The notes beneath the pieces were generated by a model. That model saw nothing but the letters and a program-made list of their open reading frames with translations. It was not told the origin of the DNA and searched no databases. Below, in pieces: positions 6,550 through 12,398 of a stretch of 26,813 nucleotides of DNA. A program made the position numbers and the translations under genes. Source of the DNA: a virus; the IMG/VR virus record IMGVR_UViG_3300037161_000124, positions 1 through 26,813 of that record; one strand, given 5' to 3'. Each line of letters begins with the position of its first letter. The stretch's first letter is position 1.

Positions 6550-7207
6550 CGGCGTTGAGTTGCGCCAGACGCGCTTTGGTCGCCTCGGCTTTCTGCCCCA
6601 CCCACTGATCCAGAATGGCACCCGGAAACTCCGAAGCCAAGACCACGGCCAGGTTGAATTTCAGGGTTTCCAAGTATCCAGGCGGAAAGGCGATTACATC
6701 GCTCAGATACACCACGCCGGCCAAGGGTTTGTAGCTCCACAAATTCAGCGTTCCCCCGTTGGCGGCCGCCGGCCACAGCATGATGGTTGCCTGCGGGTAG
6801 CCGTAATCGCACACCAGGTAATCGGCGTAGCTGCCGGTCACCGTGCGATCGATGATGGTTTCAAAGCGCTCCGGGGTGACCACTTCCACCGGCATAGAAC
6901 CGTCCGTAGTGGAAACCGAGGCGGCGCGAATCTTTTCCGGCCGCGGGGTGGTAATGTTGCCGCCCGTGCCCCAGGTGTAGCTGGCCGCTCCTGTAAGCGA
7001 GAAGGTTTCGTTCACTGTCTGGTAGATGGTGGCGCCGTCCACCGAGAAGCCGTCGATGATGGCGTTGAGCGCATCGAGACAGATCTGATAGTCCTGGGAG
7101 GCGGGTACGGTGTTGCCGCCCTGTTGAGTGGTGGCGAAGGCCGAGTTGGGCGCCAGGACGTGAATCAGGCGTAGAGCTTCATCGCAGATGTTTTGGACTG
7201 ATGGCAT
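6452..7207 (-). CDS. gp4-like tail accessory factor, paralogue B
   Basis: 251 residues. It is closely related to the next gene upstream: both share DEALRLIHVL, QGGNTVPA, IDGFSVDGAT, LTGAASYTWG, RPEKIRAA, FETIID, LVCDY, VVYLSD and FPPGYLETLK-NLAV-LASEF. The fold pattern (helical start, beta middle with DYxxP, PPGY-x3-L motif, helical end) matches the P22 gp4-type family. The Pro-rich tail (PLRPVPLQQPLQEIDLEQGKP) is also shared with its tandem copy. Gp4-type factors form the ring between portal and tail hub. No clear Shine-Dalgarno; ACTCCCATG precedes the start. Confidence 0.75.
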   Translation of the reverse strand: MPSVQNICDEALRLIHVLAPNSAFATTQQGGNTVPASQDYQICLDALNAIIDGFSVDGATIYQTVNETFSLTGAASYTWGTGGNITTPRPEKIRAASVSTTDGSMPVEVVTPERFETIIDRTVTGSYADYLVCDYGYPQATIMLWPAAANGGTLNLWSYKPLAGVVYLSDVIAFPPGYLETLKFNLAVVLASEFPGAILDQWVGQKAEATKARLAQLNAVTIGAPAAPLRPVPLQQPLQEIDLEQGKPATP

Positions 7208-7228
7208 GGGAGTTGACTCTTGGGAGGG

Positions 7229-7987
7229 TTACGGCCGCTGCGGGCTGCCTTGCGCAATGTCGCTCCCGGCAACCGGCTGCTGAATGGGAAGCGGCGGCAG
7301 GGGCGGCATCGGCTCGCCGATGGTCACCATGTTGAGCGCCGCGAGACGCGCTTTGCAGTCCCCGGCCTTCTGGAATACCCACTGATCGAGACGGCCCGTC
7401 GGGAATTCCGAGGCCAGCATCACCGCCAAATTGAGTTTCAGGGTTTCCAGATATCCAGGCGGAAATGAGATGGCGTCGCTCAAGTAAACCACCGCGGTCA
7501 GCGGCTTAATGCTCCACAGGTCCAGGGTGCCGGTGGCCACGATGGGCCAGAGCGAGATGGTGGCCAGGGGATTGGCGTAATCGCACACCAGCATGTCGGC
7601 GAACTTGCCTGCCCTGCTGATGTCGATAATCGTCTCGAACTTTTCCGGCGTGACGATCGCCACGCGCATGGATGCCGTAGTGGATTGGATTACCGCGGCC
7701 GCGCGGATCTTCTCCGGACGCGCCGTATTGATGACGCCGCCAAGGCCCCAGGTGTAGCTGGCAGCTCCGGTCAAGGCAAAGGTTTCGTGCACCACCTGGT
7801 AGACCGTTGCCCCGTCCACCGAGAAGCCGTCGATCACCTGGTTTAGGGCGTCGAGCGCAATTTGATACTCCTGGCAGGCTGGAACGGTGTTGCCGCCCTG
7901 CACCTGGGTGGCAAAGGAGGCGTTGGCCCGCAGGACGTGGATGAGACGCAATGCCTCGTCGCAAAGGTTTTGAACTGTGAATGCCAT
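7229..7987 (-). CDS. gp4-like tail accessory factor, paralogue C (tandem copy of B)
   Basis: 252 residues, lying 21 bases upstream of paralogue B and sharing long identical blocks with it, which points to a tandem duplication. Differences concentrate in the region after RPEKIRAA and in the C-terminal Pro-rich tail. The start is preceded by AAGGCTTTACCCCC, nearly identical to the leader of 1565-1723. The two copies may make different rings or one may be a spare; the divergence suggests both are under selection. Assignment to the gp4-type family is from the conserved DYxxP and PPGY-x3-L-x-x-NLA blocks. Confidence 0.75.
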   Translation of the reverse strand: MAFTVQNLCDEALRLIHVLRANASFATQVQGGNTVPACQEYQIALDALNQVIDGFSVDGATVYQVVHETFALTGAASYTWGLGGVINTARPEKIRAAAVIQSTTASMRVAIVTPEKFETIIDISRAGKFADMLVCDYANPLATISLWPIVATGTLDLWSIKPLTAVVYLSDAISFPPGYLETLKLNLAVMLASEFPTGRLDQWVFQKAGDCKARLAALNMVTIGEPMPPLPPLPIQQPVAGSDIAQGSPQRP

Positions 7988-8061
7988 GGGGGTAAAGCCT
8001 TATATGTTGGTGCCGCCGCCGTCGCAGCCGCGCCGGACGGCTGGTAGTACCTTTAGGGCTG

Positions 8062-8088
8062 TTGGCTGCGATTCAGCAGTGGTACACT
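8062..8088 (+). promoter_or_regulatory. promoter of the radical SAM gene, leaderless type
   Basis: TTGGCT (8062-8067), a 15-base spacer, TACACT (8083-8088) preceded by TGG. Only seven bases (TTGGAGC) separate the -10 from the ATG at 8096, so transcription should begin at or beside the start codon. The remaining sequence from 7988 shows nothing else. Confidence 0.5.
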
Positions 8089-8095
8089 TTGGAGC

Positions 8096-9085
8096 ATGCG
8101 GGTGCTGGTGGTGCAACTCGACGGGAAGCTGCCAAACGTCGCACTGATGCGGATTGCGGCCCACCACATAGATGCGGGCGATCAGGTCATTCTGAAGCGC
8201 GGCGGGGAGCGCGGGCTCTGGGATTCAGAATGGGACCTGGTCTACGGCAGCGCCATCTTCCTCAAAACCAAGCCGGCTATAGACCGGCTGCTCCGCGAAT
8301 ACCCGAATGCAATCGTAGGCGGAAGCGGAACCGGGAACCTCAAGCGCAAGGTGTCCGACTTCGGCATCCTCACCAAGCGGCAGGAGTACGGCATCTACCC
8401 AGAGTTTCGCCAGTCGATCGGCTTCACCCAGCGCGGCTGCCGCCTGCGATGCGGATTCTGCAATGTCCCCGAGATGGAGGGGCCGGTAGCCGTGGAGCAG
8501 TCAATATATAACCTCTGGCGCGGCAATCCGTGGCCGAGGGAACTGCTGCTGCTCGACAATGACTTCTTCGGTTCGCCGTCCTGGCGTCAAAACATCCGGG
8601 AGATTCGAGAGGGCGGCTTCAAGGTCAGCTTCACCCAGGGCATCAATGCACGATTCCTGGACGACGAAAGCGCCGAGGCTGTTGCCTCAGTCGAATACCG
8701 TGACGATTCCATGCAGGTTCGCCGGATCTACACGGCCTGGGACAACCGCAAAGATGAGGCGCGGCTGTTTGCCGGATTGAATCGGCTCGTGAAATATGGC
8801 GTCAAACCGGACCAGATCATGGTCTACATCCTAGTTGGGTACTGGCCCGGGGAGACTTCGCAGGATCGCCTTTACCGCCAGCAGCGGCTACGCGACTTCG
8901 GCTGCCGCCCGTACCCAATGCCATTCGTTCGCACGCCAGAACTCGTCGGTTTCCAGCGGTGGGTCATTGGCGCTTACGACAAGAGAATCCCGTGGCATGA
9001 ATGGGCGGGCGGGCGCTACAGACCGGAACGAATTCATCCGCGGGCTGACTTTCCACTGCTCGAAACCAGCGCCGGGCAGGCCTGA
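8096..9085 (+). CDS. radical SAM protein with B12-binding-like N-terminus
   Basis: 329 residues. TQRGCRLRCGFC gives the CX3CX2C iron-sulfur motif (Cys115, Cys119, Cys122) of radical SAM enzymes. Residues 1-80 (VLVVQLDGKLPNVALMRIAAHH..., DLVYGSAIF, NAIVGGSGTG) resemble the Rossmann-like domain that precedes the radical core in B12-binding and MiaB-like relatives, though no DxHxxG cobalamin motif is visible. LLLLDNDFFG and VSFTQGINARFLDD fit later strands of the core barrel, and IMVYILVGYWPGE is the usual late block. The substrate is unknown; related genes are carried by other phages. It is transcribed from its own promoter against the tail operon, so I regard it as an accessory gene. Confidence 0.8.
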   Translation: MRVLVVQLDGKLPNVALMRIAAHHIDAGDQVILKRGGERGLWDSEWDLVYGSAIFLKTKPAIDRLLREYPNAIVGGSGTGNLKRKVSDFGILTKRQEYGIYPEFRQSIGFTQRGCRLRCGFCNVPEMEGPVAVEQSIYNLWRGNPWPRELLLLDNDFFGSPSWRQNIREIREGGFKVSFTQGINARFLDDESAEAVASVEYRDDSMQVRRIYTAWDNRKDEARLFAGLNRLVKYGVKPDQIMVYILVGYWPGETSQDRLYRQQRLRDFGCRPYPMPFVRTPELVGFQRWVIGAYDKRIPWHEWAGGRYRPERIHPRADFPLLETSAGQA

Positions 9086-9115
9086 CCGGCGCGGCGCCAA
9101 GCTATGATCTTTGTG

Positions 9116-9155
9116 TTTGGCTGAATGCTGACGGCTGAAAGCTGAAAGCTTCTTA
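9116..9155. repeat. heptamer element after 9153-9575
   Basis: TTTGGCTGA left end, GCTGACG and GCTGAAA units, GCTTCTTA right end with the TAA stop of the coiled-coil gene. Same architecture as 2098-2137 and 17050-17089. Confidence 0.85.
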
Positions 9156-9575
9156 CGCCGCTTTCGCTTTCTTGCCGGCTTGCTTCTCGGCCAGCTCCGC
9201 CAGCAGCGATTCGATCTCCCCCCGCTGCGTTTCGATGCGCGCGTTGAGCGCCTCGACCTGCGCCGCGGTTTGCTCCGCCCGCTCTTTCCAGGATTTGTCG
9301 AAGACCACTTTGAGGTCGGCGATTTCCATCGTCAGTTTGATGCAGTTGGGGCATTCGCCGGCTTTGGGCGCGGTTGTGGCGGGCTCTTCCGTAACGTGCG
9401 GCTGGCGGCCGTATCCGTCGGCGAGCGCGACTTCTTCCTCTTCGAGGCTCTTGACGAATTTGATGGCGCCGGATGCGTGGTGCATGACGCGGGGATATTC
9501 CTGATGCTGGTAGGGCGGCGCAACGGGTTTATCCGTGGGGCGGCCGTTGCCGAAGCTGTTTTCTGGTCTTGCCAT
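9153..9575 (-). CDS. phage structural-accessory protein with C-terminal coiled coil
   Basis: 140 residues. YPRVMHHASGAIKFVKSLEEEEVALADGYG matches a short module I know from many phage proteins (P-x-x-MYH-x-[DS]G-x3-V-x-s-x-EE-x3-L-GxGW). CPNC follows at about residues 75-78. The last 60 residues (KLTMEIADLKVVFDKSW... EALNARIETQRGEIESLLAEL) form a long coiled coil with an Ala/Lys tail. AAGGAG lies about 13 bases before the ATG. A needle-like or head-associated role is possible, but the family function is not established to my knowledge. Confidence 0.6.
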   Translation of the reverse strand: MARPENSFGNGRPTDKPVAPPYQHQEYPRVMHHASGAIKFVKSLEEEEVALADGYGRQPHVTEEPATTAPKAGECPNCIKLTMEIADLKVVFDKSWKERAEQTAAQVEALNARIETQRGEIESLLAELAEKQAGKKAKAA

Positions 9576-9650
9576 AAATGTGTTTGTTCTCCTTGAAAAC
9601 TGGTGGTGCTTGTAGTACGTATGGACCTAGTAAATACAGGGGTTTGAGCG

Positions 9651-9656
9651 CATACT
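9651..9656 (+). promoter_or_regulatory. possible -10 box of the double-HNH gene
   Basis: CATACT lies nine bases before the ATG at 9666; no good -35 hexamer is visible. The gap 9576-9665 otherwise holds the AAGGAG ribosome site of the minus-strand gene. Confidence 0.3.
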
Positions 9657-9665
9657 TGAATAAGA

Positions 9666-10439
9666 ATGAGCGCCCCGACAAGTACCCGATTTGATGATCT
9701 CGTGAGCCTGATTGCGAGCCTGAACGACAACCCTGCGAGGGGCTGGCAGGCTTACCCGTGTATCGACTTGCCGTATCCGAAACATGGAGGCTATTACGCG
9801 GTGATCCAGGTGCCTGGGGGCCGCCGCAAGGAAGCGCATTTAGTGGCCTACGAGTTGGCTTATGGAGAGATACCCCACGGGCACACCGTTCGCCATCACT
9901 GCCATGCGAGTTGGTGCATCAGGCCAATTCACTTCTATACCGAGCCGAGCGCCAATTGGTACTACCTCGTTGAAACGGTTCTCGGTTTAAGCGAACCGCC
10001 CGATGCGTCCTGGCAGGATTACCCCTGCGTGGAGTGGCCATGCGGAGAGAAGGAACGTCAAACCGTCTGGGTGGCAGATGGCAATTGGCACCTCGGGAGC
10101 CCCGTGCTTACCTATCGTGCGGCATACCACATCGCGAAAGGCCCGATACCTCCGGGTTATGCCGTCTGCCATCACTGCGACAATCCAAGATGCTTTCGCC
10201 CCTGCCATCTTTTCGCGGCTACGCAGGAAGATAATCTTCGCGATTGTAGGGAGAAGGGCCGCAACACCAAGGGCAGCGCCTGCCATATTGCCAAGCTCAC
10301 GGAAGACGACGTGCGGAAGATCCGCAGTCTCGTGCGCGACGGCTGTCGTTACATGGCCATCGCCGAGAGTTTTCACGTCACCAAAAACACCATCTGGCAC
10401 ATAGCGAACCGGCGTAGTTGGAAACACGTATACCCTTGA
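9666..10439 (+). CDS. HNH endonuclease with two HNH cores and C-terminal HTH
   Basis: 257 residues. The second core is canonical for the phage HNH_3 group: AVCHHCDNPRCFRPCHLF (His169-His170, Cys171, Asn173, His181) followed by DNLRD. The first core, TVRHHCHASWCIRPIHFY (His77-His78 to His89), keeps His and Cys positions but lacks the DNxxD part. Each core is preceded by a similar W-Q-x-YPC block (WQAYPC at 27-32, WQDYPC at 116-121), so an HNH unit has been internally duplicated. Residues 211-250 (LTEDDVRKIRSLVRDG...) form the helix-turn-helix usual in homing-type enzymes. It lies convergent to the gp4 paralogue 10445-11272, and is probably a free-standing homing endonuclease. Confidence 0.85.
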   Translation: MSAPTSTRFDDLVSLIASLNDNPARGWQAYPCIDLPYPKHGGYYAVIQVPGGRRKEAHLVAYELAYGEIPHGHTVRHHCHASWCIRPIHFYTEPSANWYYLVETVLGLSEPPDASWQDYPCVEWPCGEKERQTVWVADGNWHLGSPVLTYRAAYHIAKGPIPPGYAVCHHCDNPRCFRPCHLFAATQEDNLRDCREKGRNTKGSACHIAKLTEDDVRKIRSLVRDGCRYMAIAESFHVTKNTIWHIANRRSWKHVYP

Positions 10440-10444
10440 GCCGC

Positions 10445-11272
10445 TTAGACGTATTGGTTGGAAAGTATGTTGAAGTTTGAACCTCTCGTTTGTCCCACAG
10501 CCATATTCCCCCGCTCGCACTGCTGGATGTAGCTCACCGCATTGATGCTCTTGATGAGCGCCAGCGCCCGCCCGGCCATGGCGACCGCCAGCGGCGACAA
10601 GTTGGCCTTCGGCCCGTATCGCGCGGCAATCCTCAGCGCCAGGTTGTACTGCAAGGCGTCCACGTATTCCGGCGGCGTGATGATGGGATCGAGCGGCGAT
10701 TGAAACTGCTGCACGGTCTGCCAGGTGTACAGCGCGCCTTGGGTGACGTAGGCGTTTGCCGGAATCGGCCACAGGTAGATCTTTCCATTGGGTACCGCGG
10801 GCTCGTAATAGAGTTTCGTGGGATTGCCCGAGGTCAGGTCCTTGGGACTCAGGGCCGCCCACTGCTGCGCGGTGAGTTGATCGAAAGGTTCCTCGATCAC
10901 CGGGTTGACGTTGGTGAAGAGGTACGACGCCCACTCGATGCGCTGTGGCCTTTCGATGGGGATGTCGGTCAGCCCGCTCAGCCCAACGAGATACGGAAAG
11001 TCCGGGCCGCCCTGCCCGATGTTGATCGCAAACAGGGTGCGCAGGATGGCCGGCACCATGTTCTGCTGCGCTTTCCAGCTTGAAACCAACTGGTTCAATT
11101 CCCAAAGTGAATCCTGGTAGTCGTAGATCGAGTAGCCACGCCCAGCCATCTGCATGACGCCGGCGATGCGCAGCGCATGGTAGATGAGATCGCCCACGAT
11201 GGGCGCGTTCGCCGGATTGTTCGCGTACTGCGCGCCGGTGAATTGGCCGAAGTTGATAGTGGAGGTGGACAT
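10445..11272 (-). CDS. gp4-like tail accessory factor, paralogue D
   Basis: 275 residues from ATG 11272-11270 (MSTSTINFGQFTGAQY). The frame is open further upstream to 11512, but that part covers the promoter and two small genes of the other strand, so the internal ATG is preferred. LIYHALRIAGVMQMAG, LWELNQLVSSW, RPQRIEWASYLF, YYEPAVPNGKIYLWPIPANA and ITPPEYVDALQYNLALRIAARYG are the gp4-type blocks also seen in paralogues A-C, but this copy is the most diverged and longest. It probably forms another ring or adaptor in the portal-tail junction. Confidence 0.7.
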   Translation of the reverse strand: MSTSTINFGQFTGAQYANNPANAPIVGDLIYHALRIAGVMQMAGRGYSIYDYQDSLWELNQLVSSWKAQQNMVPAILRTLFAINIGQGGPDFPYLVGLSGLTDIPIERPQRIEWASYLFTNVNPVIEEPFDQLTAQQWAALSPKDLTSGNPTKLYYEPAVPNGKIYLWPIPANAYVTQGALYTWQTVQQFQSPLDPIITPPEYVDALQYNLALRIAARYGPKANLSPLAVAMAGRALALIKSINAVSYIQQCERGNMAVGQTRGSNFNILSNQYV

Positions 11273-11293
11273 GGGGGAACCGAGGGCTATACT
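11266..11293 (+). promoter_or_regulatory. strong leaderless-type promoter for 11300-11539
   Basis: TGGACA (11266-11271), 16-base spacer, TATACT (11288-11293), then GGACGC and ATG at 11300. Its -35 overlaps the start codon of the gp4 paralogue on the other strand, so the two expression units may interfere. Confidence 0.6.
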
Positions 11294-11299
11294 GGACGC

Positions 11300-11440
11300 A
11301 TGCCCCAAATCGAAGTTGAGTTCGCGGGAAAGAAATACGGGCCGTTCGCTTCGGTCCAGGACGCCTTGGCGCAAGGGTTCCACATCCCGGACCTGTGCCC
11401 CTGCAAGAACTGCAAAAAGCTGAGAGGAGAGAAAGGCTGA
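11300..11440 (+). CDS. 46-residue Cys-motif mini-protein
   Basis: MPQIEVEFAGKKYGPFASVQDALAQGFHIPDLCPCKNCKKL and a short basic tail. It has two beta-like strands and a helix, then CPCKNCKK, a compact Cys cluster that could bind zinc or be a redox site. The ATG lies six bases after a TATACT box, so the mRNA is probably leaderless. Family unknown. The next small gene starts four bases after its stop. Confidence 0.5.
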   Translation: MPQIEVEFAGKKYGPFASVQDALAQGFHIPDLCPCKNCKKLRGEKG

Positions 11441-11443
11441 CGC

Positions 11444-11539
11444 ATGCTGAGAGATTGCGACGACTGCGGAAATAGCTACGACGATGCGGAGTGCCTCACC
11501 TGCTGCCCGCACTCCCGGCGATACGGTTCATGTTTTTGA
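11444..11539 (+). CDS. 31-residue Cys-rich mini-protein
   Basis: MLRDCDDCGNSYDDAE, then CLTCCPHSRRYGSCF and stop. CDDC and CLTCC resemble two zinc knuckles. The start is four bases after the stop of 11300-11440, with AGAGGAGAG about 20 bases upstream. It is short, so coding status rests on the Cys pattern and tight spacing. Confidence 0.4.
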   Translation: MLRDCDDCGNSYDDAECLTCCPHSRRYGSCF

Positions 11540-11563
11540 AACTCCTGAATTGATAGTAGCGCT

Positions 11564-11573
11564 GTGGCAAAAT
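11564..11573 (+). promoter_or_regulatory. extended -10 for 11580-11771
   Basis: TGG-CAAAAT (box at 11568-11573) lies six bases before the ATG at 11580. No clear -35 is seen, typical for an extended -10 promoter. Confidence 0.4.
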
Positions 11574-11579
11574 AAACGC

Positions 11580-11771
11580 ATGCCCCTGAGCGACAATGAG
11601 TTGATCCACGCCATGTTCGACCAGGACGCGGATGTGGCGAGCGCGGCGAAACGCCTTTACAACGAGCGGCACGCGAACGATTTGAAGCCTGCGGAGCCGC
11701 CACATTGCGAGGAGTGCTTCGAAGGCTGCCCCAAGTGCCAGCCGGAATGGTTTCGGAAGCTGAAAAGCTGA
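11580..11771 (+). CDS. 63-residue Cys-motif mini-protein
   Basis: MPLSDNELIHAMFDQDADVA and a helical region lead to CEECFEGCPKC near the C-terminus, a CxxC-x3-CxxC pattern likely to bind zinc. The ATG follows a -10 box at six bases, so the transcript would be leaderless. The stop TGA lies in a heptamer-like tract (GCTGACG). Family unknown; it is the third Cys-rich mini-gene in this cluster. Confidence 0.5.
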   Translation: MPLSDNELIHAMFDQDADVASAAKRLYNERHANDLKPAEPPHCEECFEGCPKCQPEWFRKLKS

Positions 11772-11777
11772 CGGCTA
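11755..11777. repeat. short heptamer tract between convergent genes
   Basis: GCTGAAAA, GCTGACG and GCTA. It contains the plus-strand stop at 11769-11771 and the minus-strand TAG at 11775-11777. Confidence 0.65.
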
Positions 11778-11969
11778 CTTCCCCGACCAGTGGCCCTTGC
11801 GGGCTTTGTTGGCCGGCTTGAGCACGTTCTCGTAGAGGCGCGCCGCGGCGCCGATGCTGGGCGAGTCCATGTGGGACTTGGCGAAGCTGTTTATGCTTTG
11901 CCGGGCGCGCGCCGCAGCGGCTGTCAGTTTTCCGGGGTGCGAGATCTTGATGGGCTTCTTTTCGGCCAT
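11775..11969 (-). CDS. small basic protein, unknown
   Basis: 64 residues, strongly basic (MAEKKPIKISHPGKLTAAAARARQS ... KARKGHWSGK), mostly helical. It starts one base after the stop of 11971-12354 and is probably translated by coupling. No family recognised; a DNA-binding or virion-internal role is possible but unproven. Confidence 0.5.
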   Translation of the reverse strand: MAEKKPIKISHPGKLTAAAARARQSINSFAKSHMDSPSIGAAARLYENVLKPANKARKGHWSGK

Positions 11970-11970
11970 G

Positions 11971-12354
11971 TCAGTTTTCCATCAACAATACGGAAACGAG
12001 GGCGGCGGCCGTGTGGGCTAAAAGCGCCGGTGCTGTTATCCCCGCCGTCCAACGGAACAGGAACGGTGGATCGCCCGGCATCAGGCGCGCGAAAGCGACG
12101 CCACCGGCGCCCGTGGTGCCTGTCATCACGTCCACATAGTTGACCGTATCAAGGTTCTGAATCAACATGAACCCCAGATTGGCCAGGTTCGACACGGGGA
12201 TGGCGGTGCCCCCGGCGGTCGTTGACGTTAGAACAATTTGCTCCACATACTTATTCCCCGTCTGAGCGACGGAGATGTTCTGCTGTGAGGCGCTCACGTT
12301 GACGCCCACGCCGCTCAAAGCGAGGGCCGCGCCTGCGGTAATGGTGTTCGACAT
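11971..12354 (-). CDS. small beta-rich structural protein candidate
   Basis: 127 residues from ATG 12354-12352 (MSNTITAGAALALSGVGVNVSASQQN...). The frame is open far upstream, but AAAAAGGAATCCCA immediately before this ATG is the leader seen before other genes. The sequence is Thr/Ala/Gly-rich with alternating beta strands, and includes MLIQNLDTVNYVDVMTG, a pattern of small phage decoration or fibre proteins. It ends in a hydrophobic AALVSVLLMEN. It shares its general style (small, beta-rich, no Cys) with 17087-17443, so both may be surface decorations, but I cannot name the family. Confidence 0.55.
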   Translation of the reverse strand: MSNTITAGAALALSGVGVNVSASQQNISVAQTGNKYVEQIVLTSTTAGGTAIPVSNLANLGFMLIQNLDTVNYVDVMTGTTGAGGVAFARLMPGDPPFLFRWTAGITAPALLAHTAAALVSVLLMEN

Positions 12355-12374
12355 TGGGATTCCTTTTTGAAAAA

Positions 12375-12398
12375 CTGAAAGCTGAAAGCTGATGGCTA
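12375..12398. repeat. heptamer tract after 12396-14303
   Basis: Two CTGAAAG units and GCTGATG, ending GGCTA with the minus-strand TAG. Confidence 0.75.

Noticed and set aside
11272-11512. Extension of the gp4 paralogue D to 11512
   Set aside because: The upstream part covers a promoter and two plus-strand small genes, and aligned paralogues begin near MSTSTINF.
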